This document shows positions 42,537 to 51,379 of a stretch of DNA of 64,000 nucleotides, one piece after another. Origin of the DNA: Palsa-1439 sp050015495. Lineage in GTDB: Bacteria > Verrucomicrobiota > Verrucomicrobiia > Palsa-1439. The stretch lies in the NCBI GenBank assembly GCA_050015495.1, contig JBEKBH010000003.1:1-64000 (forward strand), in the 5' to 3' direction. Position numbers and translations under genes: made by a program. How positions within the stretch are numbered: the first letter of the stretch is position 1; every line of letters begins with the position of its first letter. Below the pieces are notes generated by a model that made no database searches, had not been told where the DNA came from, and saw only the letters and a program-made list of their open reading frames with translations.

Positions 42537-44324
42537 ATGACAGACGCAACGCATCATTACGAAGAGCACCATGACGAACATCATGGCGAGTTGCCGTTTT
42601 GGCGGAAGTACATCTTTTCGACCGATCACAAGGTCATCGGCATCCAGTACGGCCTGACCTCGCTGGTGTTTTTGTTCTTCGGGTTTTGCCTGATGATGTT
42701 GATGCGGTGGCAGTTGGCGTTTCCGGGCAAGCCGCTGCCGATCGGATTTCTGTCGCGTTGGCTCGGTGACGCGCGGATGCCCGGCGGGATCATGGCCCCC
42801 GAGTTTTACAACCAACTCGGGGCGATGCACGGCACCATCATGGTTTTCCTCGGCGTCGTGCCGCTGGCGGTCGGCGCCTTCGGCAATTACCTGGTGCCGC
42901 TCCAGGTCGGCGCGCAGGACATGGCATTCCCGAAACTCAACATGTCCAGTTACTGGGTGTACTTCATCGGTGGCGTGGTCATGCTGTGCAGCTTCTTTGT
43001 GCCGGGCGGCTCGGCCCAGTCCGGCTGGACATCGTACGCGCCCCTGTCGGTAATCACGCCGCCGAGCCATTCGCTGTTTACCGGGCAGTCCATGTGGTTG
43101 ACGGGGATGGTGTTCCTGATTACGTCGTCGCTTTTGGGGTCGATCAATACCATCACCACGATCGTCCAATTGCGCGCGAAGGGGCTTACCTGGATGCGCC
43201 TACCGTTCTTCGTGTGGACGCAGTTGGTGACCGGCTTTCTGCTGTTGCTGGCGTTTCCCCCGCTGGAGGCCGCCGGCGTGATGCAAATGATGGATCGCAT
43301 GGCCGGAACCAGTTTCTTCCTGCCGAGCGGGTTGGTGGTGGGCGGGAAGGCGCTGAACGTCAGCGGCGGCGGGAGCGCGTTGCTCTGGCAGCACCTGTTC
43401 TGGTTCCTGGCGCACCCGGAGGTCTACGTGCTGATCCTGCCAGCGATGGGGATCGTCGGGGAAGTGATCGCCAACAACACCCGCAAACCGCTCTGGGGCT
43501 ACAAGTCGCTGGTGTACTCGGTGATTTTCCTCGGTTTCATGTCCTTCATCGTGTGGGCGCACCACATGTTCCTCACCGGCATGGGCACGAGCATCAACGC
43601 CTTCTTCCAGACGACGACCATGATCATCTCGGTGCCGTCCATCGTTATTTTGACCGCCCTGATCCTGTCACTCTGGGGCGGTTCGATCCGGTTCAACGTG
43701 CCGATGCTGTTCGCGCTGGCGTTTCTGCCGATGTTCGGCATCGGGGGGCTGACGGGCCTGCCGCTCGGCCTGGCGAGCGCGGACATTCACCTGCACGACA
43801 CGTATTACGTGATCGGGCATTTCCATTACGTGGTCGCGCCGGGCACGTTGTTTGCCCTGTTCGCCGGCATTTACTACTGGTTCCCGAAGGTCAGCGGCCG
43901 GCAGATGAACGAAGCCCTGGGCAAAATCCATTTCTGGGGCTCGCTGGTCTGCATGAACGGCATCTTCATGCCGATGTTCATCCAGGGGATGGCCGGTGTG
44001 TCCCGGCGCTTGTATGACGGCGGAAGTTCGTATCTCCACGCCCAGAACGTGCTTCCCTTGAACATCGGGATGTCGTTCTCCGCGTGGGCGCTGGCGGTGT
44101 TTCAACTTGTGTTTATCGTCAACTTCTTGTGGAGCATCTTTGCGGGGCGGAAGGTGACCAGCGACAACCCGTGGGAGTCCACCACCCTTGAGTGGGCCAC
44201 GCCGACGCCGCCCCCGCACGGGAATTTCCTCAAGGTTCCCGAAGTCTTTCGCGGGCCCTACGAGTACAGCGTGCCGGGCGCGAAACGGGATTTTCTCCCG
44301 CAAAACCAACCTCAGGAGGCGTAG
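42537..44324 (+). CDS. coxA: Cytochrome c oxidase subunit I (A-type heme-copper oxidase)
   Basis: 595-residue catalytic subunit reducing O2 to water while pumping protons. Twelve spans; the active-site motif AHPEVYVLILPAMG holds the CuB His, the proton-gating Glu and the cross-linked Tyr, followed by WAHHMFLTGMG (CuB His pair) and GHFHYVVAPG (heme a3/a His). The N-terminus is His rich (HHYEEHHDEHHGE) and could bind copper. Presence of ctaA and ctaB in the cluster fits heme A. It starts behind a structured leader with an AGGAG site. Confidence 0.96.
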   Translation: MTDATHHYEEHHDEHHGELPFWRKYIFSTDHKVIGIQYGLTSLVFLFFGFCLMMLMRWQLAFPGKPLPIGFLSRWLGDARMPGGIMAPEFYNQLGAMHGTIMVFLGVVPLAVGAFGNYLVPLQVGAQDMAFPKLNMSSYWVYFIGGVVMLCSFFVPGGSAQSGWTSYAPLSVITPPSHSLFTGQSMWLTGMVFLITSSLLGSINTITTIVQLRAKGLTWMRLPFFVWTQLVTGFLLLLAFPPLEAAGVMQMMDRMAGTSFFLPSGLVVGGKALNVSGGGSALLWQHLFWFLAHPEVYVLILPAMGIVGEVIANNTRKPLWGYKSLVYSVIFLGFMSFIVWAHHMFLTGMGTSINAFFQTTTMIISVPSIVILTALILSLWGGSIRFNVPMLFALAFLPMFGIGGLTGLPLGLASADIHLHDTYYVIGHFHYVVAPGTLFALFAGIYYWFPKVSGRQMNEALGKIHFWGSLVCMNGIFMPMFIQGMAGVSRRLYDGGSSYLHAQNVLPLNIGMSFSAWALAVFQLVFIVNFLWSIFAGRKVTSDNPWESTTLEWATPTPPPHGNFLKVPEVFRGPYEYSVPGAKRDFLPQNQPQEA

Positions 44325-44936
44325 ATGTCTGGCGCGATTGAAATCCCCTATAACTCGACCGAGCGTCCCGATACGGGGCTGTACAACGCCAAACTGGGCG
44401 TCTGGCTGTTCCTGTCGTCGGAAGTGATGTTGTTTGGCGCGTTGTTTTCGACGTATGTGCTGCTGCGGACCGGCTCGGAGACGTGGGAACACGGCGCGGA
44501 TTTCCTGAACGTCCCGCTGGCCACAATCAACACGCTGGTGTTGATCATTTCGAGCGTGACGATGGTCATGAGCTGGGCGTCGCTGAAAATGAACAATTTC
44601 GGCAAGTACAAGCTGTACATGGGGTTGACGATCCTGTGCGGCGCGGTGTTCCTTGTCATCAAGGGTTTTGAGTATGCCCACAAGTTCGAGAACGGGCTGT
44701 GGCCGTCGACCAGCACGTTCATGGCGTTGTACTTCACGATGACGGGCCTGCACGGCCTGCACGTCATCGGCGGCATGATCGTCAACAGTTACCTCTGGGG
44801 CCCCGGCAGCAAGATGTGGAAGACCGATCCCCAACGGTTCACCAACCGTATCGAGGTCGCCGGCTTGTACTGGCACTTCGTCGATCTGGTATGGATTTTC
44901 CTGTTTCCGACCCTGTACCTGTTGCCGGGCAAATAG
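44325..44936 (+). CDS. coxC: Cytochrome c oxidase subunit III
   Basis: 203-residue integral membrane protein with five spans, shorter than seven-span forms. Motifs KLGVWLFLSSEVMLFGALF near the start, FTMTGLHGLHVIGGM near 137 and VAGLYWHFVDLVWIFLFP near the end (with the conserved Glu/His pair) are characteristic. It follows coxA without a gap (stop then ATG) and precedes subunit IV by 16 bases. Confidence 0.94.
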   Translation: MSGAIEIPYNSTERPDTGLYNAKLGVWLFLSSEVMLFGALFSTYVLLRTGSETWEHGADFLNVPLATINTLVLIISSVTMVMSWASLKMNNFGKYKLYMGLTILCGAVFLVIKGFEYAHKFENGLWPSTSTFMALYFTMTGLHGLHVIGGMIVNSYLWGPGSKMWKTDPQRFTNRIEVAGLYWHFVDLVWIFLFPTLYLLPGK

Positions 44937-44952
44937 ATTGGATGGAAGAATC

Positions 44953-45333
44953 ATGAGCGACACACATCACGAAGACATTCAGAGCCACGTAGGGACGTAC
45001 ATCAAGGTATTCGTCGCGCTGGCGGTCGGCACCATTGTTACCGTGCTGGCGTCCAATCTTCACTTGGGGATCATCCTCGGCATTATCGTGGCGCTGCTGA
45101 TTGCCACGGTCAAAGGCTCGCTGGTGGCGGGCTTTTTCATGCATCTGGTCGCGGAGCGGAAGGTGATTTACTGGGTGCTGGTGCTCACCGCGGTGTTTGT
45201 CGTGGCGATGGCGGGGTTGATCATGTTCAGCCGCGGAGACCAGCAGGGACGACAACAGGGGATTTTCGCCGTGCCGGCGGGGCGGGTGCAGGTCCCGCAG
45301 GAGGAAAAGCCGGCGAACGGTCATCCGGAGTAG
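44953..45333 (+). CDS. coxD: Cytochrome c oxidase subunit IV-like protein
   Basis: 126-residue protein with three membrane spans (about 21-42, 44-66 and 73-96) including the family motif IVALLIATVKGSLVAGFFMHL. The C-terminal ~30 residues are hydrophilic (QQGRQQGIF...). The ATG at 44953 follows GGAAGA and is preferred over one at 44938. In gene order it sits where the small subunit IV belongs. Confidence 0.85.
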   Translation: MSDTHHEDIQSHVGTYIKVFVALAVGTIVTVLASNLHLGIILGIIVALLIATVKGSLVAGFFMHLVAERKVIYWVLVLTAVFVVAMAGLIMFSRGDQQGRQQGIFAVPAGRVQVPQEEKPANGHPE

Positions 45334-45335
45334 CC

Positions 45336-45536
45336 ATGTCACTCAAAGCGTTCCATGTGTTTTTTATCGTCATCTCGGTGTTGCTGTGCCTCGGCTTCGG
45401 CGCGTGGTGCCTCGACTCGGATTACGCGCGGGGACGCGCCGCCTACGCGGTCGCGGGGTACGTGTCGTTCGGGCTGGCCGTGGTGCTGGTGGTGTACGAA
45501 ATCCGGTTTCTGCGAAAGTTCAAGGATTTGAACTGA
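45336..45536 (+). CDS. Small two-span membrane protein of oxidase cluster
   Basis: 66-residue protein with two membrane spans (about 5-25 and 38-56) and a basic end (RFLRKFKDLN). It starts 2 bases after the subunit IV stop and is followed by another small membrane protein, so it is co-transcribed with the oxidase. A small accessory subunit is likely; no family was recognised. Confidence 0.65.
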   Translation: MSLKAFHVFFIVISVLLCLGFGAWCLDSDYARGRAAYAVAGYVSFGLAVVLVVYEIRFLRKFKDLN

Positions 45537-45549
45537 GGAGTATGCGAAT

Positions 45550-45795
45550 ATGACATCACGATGTTTCAGGAAGTTGATCATCGGCGCGATGGCGCTGGGG
45601 GCGAGTGCGACGCCGCGGGCGGTGCTGGCGTGCGCCGCTTGCTACGGGGCTCCCGACGCCCTGCAGACGCGCGGCATGAACTTCGGCATTTTCACCATGC
45701 TCGGCGTGACGGGCGTGGTGCTGAGCAGTTTTGGCGTCATGATTTTCTGTTTCGCGAGACGGGCCCGCCGACACAACACGGAATTGACACCCTGA
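45550..45795 (+). CDS. Small membrane protein with CxxC near signal
   Basis: 81-residue protein. A signal-like N-terminus (residues 8-26) ends in LACAACYGAPDA, a CxxC that could hold a metal or disulphide just outside the membrane, and one further span follows (about 47-68, IFTMLGVTGVVLSSFGVMIF) with a basic tail (RRARRH). GGAG at 45537 precedes the ATG. It is located directly before coxB. Function unknown; an assembly role is possible. Confidence 0.6.
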   Translation: MTSRCFRKLIIGAMALGASATPRAVLACAACYGAPDALQTRGMNFGIFTMLGVTGVVLSSFGVMIFCFARRARRHNTELTP

Positions 45796-45820
45796 CAAGT
45801 TGATCAACAAGGACGACACC

Positions 45821-46768
45821 ATGCTGGAGAAACTTCTTGGTTTGCCGGTCAGCGCCTCCGAACACGCGGCGCGTGTGGATCAACTCATTTTGTACGTCCA
45901 CATCCTGATGGTTGCACTGTTCGTCGGGTGGATATTGTTCTTCTTCTACACGCTCTTTCGGTTTCGCAAGAGCAAGAACCCCGTCGCCGACTACACGGGC
46001 GTGAAAGCGCACACCTCATCGTATCTGGAGGCGGCGGTGGCGGTGGTCGAAGTCTTGCTGTTGGTTGGCTTGTCGATCCCATTTTGGTCCTGGAAAGTCA
46101 GCGCGTTCCCGACGGATCCGGCAACGGTGCACGTGCGTGTCATTGCCCAGCAGTTCGCGTGGAACATTCATTATCCGGGGCCGGACGGCATTTTCGGGCG
46201 CACGGACATCAAGCTGGTCGATGAACAGACGAACCCGATTGGCCTCGATCGCAAAGGCGACCCGCATGCCAAGGATGATATTGTCACCTTGAACCAGTTG
46301 CATTTGCCGGTCAATCGCCCGGCGGTGATCGAAATCACTACGAAAGACGTGATTCACAGTTTTTCCCTGCCGGTCATGCGCGTGAAGCAGGACGCCATTC
46401 CCGGCATGCTCATTCCCATTCACTTTGTCCCCAACAAGACATCCGATCAGTTGCGCGAGGAACTGGCGATGACCGTCACGCTTCCTTCGGCCAAGAGCCT
46501 CGATTCCTACGTCGCCATGGATGATTACAAAGCCAAGGACGGCACCGTTCTGGTCAAGAAGGGGCGGTCTATCAGTGCCGACACGGCCGCGAAACTCGTT
46601 GCGGGCGGAGTCACGGAGGTCCGTGTCGGGCCCCGATACCCGGCGGAGATCGCGTGCGCGCAACTTTGCGGCCTCGGCCATTACCGCATGAAGGGGTATC
46701 TGACCATCGATACGGAAGAACAGTACAAAGCGTGGATGCAGGACCAAGAGGACTCGCTCGGAGACTAG
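45821..46768 (+). CDS. coxB: Cytochrome c oxidase subunit II with insert in CuA domain
   Basis: 315-residue subunit II from the ATG at 45821 (AAGGA ribosome site; a TTG at 45800 is also open). Two spans (about 26-48 and 71-92) precede the CuA cupredoxin domain: AQQFAWNIHYPG near 110, His179 in VIHSFSLPVMRVKQDAIPG, then C279-AQL-C283-GLG-H287-YR-M290. Between the two ligand halves lies a ~60-residue insert (about 207-272; VAMDDYKAKDGTVLVKKGRS) absent from ordinary subunit II. No cytochrome c domain is attached. It accepts electrons from the cytochrome or cupredoxin partner. Confidence 0.92.
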   Translation: MLEKLLGLPVSASEHAARVDQLILYVHILMVALFVGWILFFFYTLFRFRKSKNPVADYTGVKAHTSSYLEAAVAVVEVLLLVGLSIPFWSWKVSAFPTDPATVHVRVIAQQFAWNIHYPGPDGIFGRTDIKLVDEQTNPIGLDRKGDPHAKDDIVTLNQLHLPVNRPAVIEITTKDVIHSFSLPVMRVKQDAIPGMLIPIHFVPNKTSDQLREELAMTVTLPSAKSLDSYVAMDDYKAKDGTVLVKKGRSISADTAAKLVAGGVTEVRVGPRYPAEIACAQLCGLGHYRMKGYLTIDTEEQYKAWMQDQEDSLGD

Positions 46769-46799
46769 CGGCGCGTCCGACGCCTTCTGGCTGAATGAA

Positions 46800-47726
46800 A
46801 TGACCGCAAACTCTTATCGTTGGCTGCATCGGTTCGCCTGCTTCCTGGCGTCGGCGACGTTCCTCTTGATCGTCGCGGGAGCCAACGTGACCAGCCACCG
46901 GGCCGGTCTGTCCGTGCCCGATTGGCCAACGACCTACGGCCAGTTCATGTTTTCGTTTCCAATGTCCAAGTGGGTGGGCAACATCTTTTACGAACACGCG
47001 CATCGCCTCATCGCGAGCGTGGTTGGCATGCTCACGGTCTTGCTGGCCATTTGGTTGGTCCGCGTCGAGCCGCGCCGGTGGGTGCGAGGTCTCGGGATCG
47101 CGGCCCTTGCCGCAGTCATCGCGCAGGGGATTCTGGGCGGCCTGACGGTCAAACTCATGCTCCCCCCGTCGGTGTCGATTGCGCATGCCTGTCTCGCGGA
47201 AGCGTTCTTCTGTGTTACGGTGGCCCTGGCGTTCGTCACGTCGGAGAGATGGCAACAGTCAGCACGTCCCGCCGAGGTTTCTGACGCGCGGTTGGTGCAG
47301 CGGTTGACCCTCGCTTCGACCATCGCGGTTTATGTTCAGATCATCCTCGGCGCGGCGATTCGCCATGACGAATGGGGCGTTTTCCCGCACATACTCGGTG
47401 CGCTGGCGGTTTTTGGGTGCGTCGTGTCGATCTTGTTTGTCGTGCTGTTCACGGTGAAGCACCCTGGATTTCTGCGCCACGCGATTTTGTTGCTTGGCTT
47501 GGTGGCCACACAGATTGCCCTGGGCTTGATCACGCTGATGGTGCGCGTCCCGAAGAATGCCGACGAACAGTTATCAGCGGTCCAGATGCTGGTGCCGACG
47601 GCGCATCTGGCCCTCGGCGCGCTGGTATTGGCCACCAGTTTGATCATGACCCTGAAAGCATTTCGATTCCTTGCTGCTGCCGGGGAAGAGCCGTCGCTGC
47701 CGGTGCCCCAGGGAGTTCTCTCGTGA
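46800..47726 (+). CDS. ctaA: Heme A synthase (CtaA/COX15)
   Basis: 308-residue eight-span membrane enzyme oxidising the C8 methyl of heme O to heme A. Conserved histidines in YEHAHRLIAS near residue 63, SIAHACLAEAFF near 126, AIRHDEWGVFPHILGAL near 190 and PTAHLALGALVL near 268. The GANVTSHRAGLSVPDWPTTY segment near 27 is the family signature. Its stop overlaps the ctaB GTG start. Confidence 0.93.
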   Translation: MTANSYRWLHRFACFLASATFLLIVAGANVTSHRAGLSVPDWPTTYGQFMFSFPMSKWVGNIFYEHAHRLIASVVGMLTVLLAIWLVRVEPRRWVRGLGIAALAAVIAQGILGGLTVKLMLPPSVSIAHACLAEAFFCVTVALAFVTSERWQQSARPAEVSDARLVQRLTLASTIAVYVQIILGAAIRHDEWGVFPHILGALAVFGCVVSILFVVLFTVKHPGFLRHAILLLGLVATQIALGLITLMVRVPKNADEQLSAVQMLVPTAHLALGALVLATSLIMTLKAFRFLAAAGEEPSLPVPQGVLS

Positions 47727-48580
47727 AGGATCTCCGATTTTATGTTGAATTGGCGAAGCCCCGGATACTGTCGATGGTGCTGGTCACCACGACCATCGGA
47801 TTCTTCCTTGGCGCGAAAGGAATCCATCCGCTGCCCACGCTTCTATTGACGCTGCTCGGGGTCGGCTGCGCCACCGGCGGCTCGGCGGCGCTGAACAATT
47901 ACCTCGAACGCGACGTGGACGGCAAAATGGAGCGCACACGCCAGCGCGCGTTGCCGTCGGGGACCATCCAGCCTTCCAATGCGCTCGCCTTTGGGATCAG
48001 CCTGGTGTTGATCGGGCTGGTCGCCCTGATTTGGGCGGTCAATTTGCTCACCGCCTTCCTGGTATTGCTCGCGTCATTCCTCTACGTGCTGGTGTACACG
48101 CCGATGAAGCGCCTCACGTGGCTGAATACGACATTTGGGGCCATCCCCGGCGCGATTCCGCCGATGTGCGGTTGGGCTGCGGCGACCGGACGACTCGATC
48201 CGGGGGCGTGGGTGCTGTTTCTCATTCTCTTCGCGTGGCAACATCCACATTTCTACGCCATTGCGTGGATGTTCCGGGACGATTACCGAAATGCCGGGTT
48301 CAAGATGCTGCCCGTGGTCGACCCGAGTGGCGCGAGCACGTTTCGGCAAACCATCCTGTTCGCGGTGCTGCTGATCGGTGTCTCGGTCCTGCCCACGGTC
48401 ATCGGCATGACGGGCAGGGTGTATTGCGTCGGCGCGCTCGTAATGGGCGTGGCGCTGCTCTTGGTTGGTGCGCTGTTCACCCACACGAGATCCTTTCTCG
48501 ACGCGCGCCGCTTGCTGAAGGCCTCGGTCGTATACCTTCCGCTGCTGTTGCTCCTCATCATCGTCGACGCCGGCTTTTAG
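47723..48580 (+). CDS. ctaB: Protoheme IX farnesyltransferase (heme O synthase)
   Basis: 285-residue UbiA-family prenyltransferase. Prenyl-diphosphate motif NNYLERDVDGKMERTRQRALP near 54 and second Asp region ... FRDDYRNAGFKMLPV near 180; AWQHPHFYAIAW is diagnostic of heme O synthase. Eight to nine spans. GTG start overlaps the ctaA stop. Together with CtaA it makes heme A for the oxidase. Confidence 0.94.
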   Translation: MKDLRFYVELAKPRILSMVLVTTTIGFFLGAKGIHPLPTLLLTLLGVGCATGGSAALNNYLERDVDGKMERTRQRALPSGTIQPSNALAFGISLVLIGLVALIWAVNLLTAFLVLLASFLYVLVYTPMKRLTWLNTTFGAIPGAIPPMCGWAAATGRLDPGAWVLFLILFAWQHPHFYAIAWMFRDDYRNAGFKMLPVVDPSGASTFRQTILFAVLLIGVSVLPTVIGMTGRVYCVGALVMGVALLLVGALFTHTRSFLDARRLLKASVVYLPLLLLLIIVDAGF

Positions 48581-48592
48581 GAGCTGATCGAG

Positions 48593-49525
48593 ATGGCCGA
48601 CTCTCTTCTCGTGGTCGAATCGCTGACGCACCGGTACGGCGAGCGTGTGGCGCTGGATAAAGTCACCTTCGAAGTTCCCGCCCGCGAGATCTTCGGCCTG
48701 CTCGGCCCCAACGGCGGCGGCAAAACCACGCTCTTTCGCATCTTGAGCACGTTGGTCGCCCCTCGCGAGGGAAACGTTCGGTTGTTCGGCATGGATGTGG
48801 CGCGCCATCAAAGTGAAATTCGCCGGCGCATCGGCGTGGTCTTCCAGTCGCCGAGCCTCGACCGCAAGCTGACCGTGCTGGAAAACCTGCGTCATCAGGG
48901 CCACCTCTACAATCTTCGGGGACACGAACTCCAGTCGCGGATTGACGAATTGCTCTCCCGCTTCGGGGTGGCCGACCGCAAGGCCGATCTGGTGGAAACG
49001 CTTTCCGGCGGACAGCGGCGTCGGGTCGAACTGGCCAAGGGTTTGTTGCACAAGCCGCAGGTGCTCCTGCTCGACGAGCCAAGCACGGGCCTCGATCCGC
49101 GTGTCCGGCGCGAATTGTCCGACTACCTCGAGCAGTTGCGTGACAAGGATGGTATGACGATTCTGTTGACGACGCATCTGATGGAGGAGGCGGATCGATG
49201 CGACCGTCTCGCCATTCTGGATCGGGGCCGGCTCGTCGCGCTCAACACCCCGCGACAGTTGAAGGAAAAGATTGGCGGCGACGTGATCTCGGTCGAAGCC
49301 GGACAGCCACAGGCCGTGGCGGACCAGATTGCCAAACGGTTCGGGGTCGAGGCGCGCGTATTGGACGGGAGCGTGCGCGTCGAGCGGGCCAACGGCCATA
49401 AGTTCATTACGGACCTTGTCGAAGCGTTCCCGGGGCAGATCGATGCCGTGAGCATTCATAAACCGACACTGGAAGACGTGTTTATCCGGCTGACCGGGCA
49501 TCGCTTTGAAGGAGACGACGCGTGA
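48593..49525 (+). CDS. ABC transporter ATP-binding protein (ABC-2 exporter type)
   Basis: 310-residue ATPase. Walker A GPNGGGKTT near residue 40 (Gly replaces the usual Ala), Q-loop FQSPSLDRKLTV, signature LSGGQRRRVELA near 141, Walker B LLLDEPSTGLD and the switch His TTHLMEEADRCD. The C-terminal ~90 residues are a DUF4162-like tail. Paired with the permease that overlaps its stop. Location between heme synthases and Sco suggests export of a compound needed for oxidase assembly. Confidence 0.92.
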   Translation: MADSLLVVESLTHRYGERVALDKVTFEVPAREIFGLLGPNGGGKTTLFRILSTLVAPREGNVRLFGMDVARHQSEIRRRIGVVFQSPSLDRKLTVLENLRHQGHLYNLRGHELQSRIDELLSRFGVADRKADLVETLSGGQRRRVELAKGLLHKPQVLLLDEPSTGLDPRVRRELSDYLEQLRDKDGMTILLTTHLMEEADRCDRLAILDRGRLVALNTPRQLKEKIGGDVISVEAGQPQAVADQIAKRFGVEARVLDGSVRVERANGHKFITDLVEAFPGQIDAVSIHKPTLEDVFIRLTGHRFEGDDA

Positions 49526-50331
49526 ACGACCCGCAAGCCAATTATTTCGCCCTGCCTGCGTTCACGCTCTGGTGGCGCGAAATGGTGCGCTTCTTTCGTC
49601 AGCGCGACCGCGTCATGGGCGCACTCGGCACGCCGCTGGTATTCTGGTTGTTGTTGGGATCGGGACTCGGCAAATCATTCAACGCGCCGATATCGCCCGA
49701 GGGACACGGATACCTGGAATACTTTTTCGGCGGCACCATCGTGCTGGTGTTGTTGTTCACAGCGATCTTTTCGACCATTTCAATCATCGAGGATCGTCGC
49801 GAAGGTTTTCTCCAAGCCGTGCTCGTCGCGCCGGTAGGTCGCTTCGGTCTGGTCTTGGGGAAGATCCTGGGTGGGACGACGCTGGCGCTGGTGCAGGGAC
49901 TGGTGTTTGTCCTGCTGGCGCCGTTGGTCGGTCTATCGCTCAGTATCGAGTCGATAATCTGGCTGGTGGTGGTGATGTTTTTGCTGTCGTTTGCGCTGAC
50001 CGGTCTGGGATTCCTCATTGCCTGGCGGATGGATTCGACCCAGGGCTTCCACGCCATTATGAACCTGTTTCTCATTCCGCTCTGGTTGTTGTCGGGAGCT
50101 GTATTTCCCGCCTCGGGCGCGCCGGCCATCCTGCGTTGGGCGATGATGTGCAACCCGGTCTCCTACGGAGTGATGGCGGTCCGCCAGGGATTATATTGGA
50201 ATGTTCCGTTGGCCACCGCTGGATTACCATCTCGGGAAACAAACCTGTGCGTCACCTTGATTTTCGCGGCGGCGATGTTCATTCTGTCGTTGCGGGCAGC
50301 CCGGCGCACGACGCGGGGAGATTTGCAATGA
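49522..50331 (+). CDS. ABC-2 type transporter permease
   Basis: 269-residue membrane permease with six spans (LVFWLLLGSGLGKSF near 39, LVLLFTAIFSTISIIEDR, FLLSFALTGLGFLIAWRMDS, and LFLIPLWLLSGAVFPASGAP near 182), the last being the ABC-2 family signature. It overlaps the ATPase and Sco genes by 4 bases each, so the three are translated together. Substrate unknown. Confidence 0.9.
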   Translation: MNDPQANYFALPAFTLWWREMVRFFRQRDRVMGALGTPLVFWLLLGSGLGKSFNAPISPEGHGYLEYFFGGTIVLVLLFTAIFSTISIIEDRREGFLQAVLVAPVGRFGLVLGKILGGTTLALVQGLVFVLLAPLVGLSLSIESIIWLVVVMFLLSFALTGLGFLIAWRMDSTQGFHAIMNLFLIPLWLLSGAVFPASGAPAILRWAMMCNPVSYGVMAVRQGLYWNVPLATAGLPSRETNLCVTLIFAAAMFILSLRAARRTTRGDLQ

Positions 50332-50951
50332 AAGTGAAAACCATTTTGAACATCGGGGTGGCCGGCACGTTTGCCACCGTTGTCGGATCGATTCTCCTGA
50401 TTGTCATCCGAGGGACGCCGACGCCGGCGTCGGCGATGGAAGTCCCGGTCATGGGTTGGGTGCCGGAATTCTCGTTGACGGAAGCAAATGGCGCCACGGT
50501 AGGTCGCGGGGATTTGATCGGCAAAGTATGGATCGCCAGTTTCCTGTTTACCCGCTGCGGCGAGGCGTGCCCGCTGCTGATGCACCATGAAGTGCGGCTG
50601 CAAGCGGAGCTGCCAGCGCGTGACGATTTGCGGCTCGTAAGTTTCTCGGTCGATCCGGACTGGGACACCCCCCAGGTGCTCACCGCGTACGCCCGTTCGT
50701 TTGGCGCGGATCAAACTCACTGGTCGTTCCTGACCGGCGACAAAAAGCAGGTCTATCATTTGTCCATCGATGGGTTCCGACTGGCGGCGCAGGAAGGTGA
50801 TCCGGCCAAGGAAATGCCGATTCTTCACAGTACGAAGCTCGTGTTGGTGGATCGCCATGGGGCGATTCGCGGGTATTACGACAGCACGGACGAAGCCGAG
50901 ATGCAGAAGCTTGTTCGTGACGCGCGACAGGTGTTGGCCGAGCGATCATGA
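50328..50951 (+). CDS. sco: Sco1/SenC copper chaperone for CuA
   Basis: 207-residue membrane-anchored thioredoxin-like protein. One N-terminal span (about 8-28), then the SCO fold with copper ligands in FTRCGEACPLLM (CxxxC, near residue 79) and His in ILHSTKLVLVD near 165; SFSVDPDWDTP is typical. It loads copper into the CuA site of subunit II. Overlaps its neighbours, consistent with the oxidase assembly operon. Confidence 0.93.
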   Translation: MKVKTILNIGVAGTFATVVGSILLIVIRGTPTPASAMEVPVMGWVPEFSLTEANGATVGRGDLIGKVWIASFLFTRCGEACPLLMHHEVRLQAELPARDDLRLVSFSVDPDWDTPQVLTAYARSFGADQTHWSFLTGDKKQVYHLSIDGFRLAAQEGDPAKEMPILHSTKLVLVDRHGAIRGYYDSTDEAEMQKLVRDARQVLAERS

Positions 50952-51379
50952 TCACCGTATCGGAATTGCCCACGGTGAACGCCACGCTGAACGCGACGAG
51001 CGCGGTGTTCCTGGCGCTGGGCTATGGGTGTATCCGCCGGAAACGGGTGGCGGCGCATCGGACCTGTATGTTGATCGCGGTGGCGGTCTCGGCGTTGTTC
51101 CTGGTTTCGTATCTCACGTATCACTGGCATGCGGGCCACAAGCCCTTTGCGGGACAGGGATTGGCGAGGCCCGTGTACCTCATCATCCTGCTGACCCACA
51201 CCGTTCTCGCCATCGTCGTGGCGCTTTATCTGGTGCCCGTGACCTTGTCCCGCGCGTTGCGCGAGCGGTTCGATCAACACCGGGCGATCGCGCGTTGGAC
51301 CTTTCCGATCTGGTTTTACGTCTCGGTGACCGGTGTGATCGTCTATTTCATGCTCTATCATTGGTATGCACCCGCCTAG
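50948..51379 (+). CDS. DUF420 family membrane protein (CtaM-like)
   Basis: 143-residue protein with four spans. The DUF420 signature is visible: LPTVNATLNATSAVFLALGY near the start, VSYLTYHWHAGHKPF near 55 and the C-terminal FYVSVTGVIVYFMLYHWY. Conserved His and Tyr residues could bind heme or copper; DUF420 relatives assist aa3/caa3 oxidase activity. It overlaps sco by 4 and the next gene by 14 bases. Confidence 0.88.
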   Translation: MITVSELPTVNATLNATSAVFLALGYGCIRRKRVAAHRTCMLIAVAVSALFLVSYLTYHWHAGHKPFAGQGLARPVYLIILLTHTVLAIVVALYLVPVTLSRALRERFDQHRAIARWTFPIWFYVSVTGVIVYFMLYHWYAPA

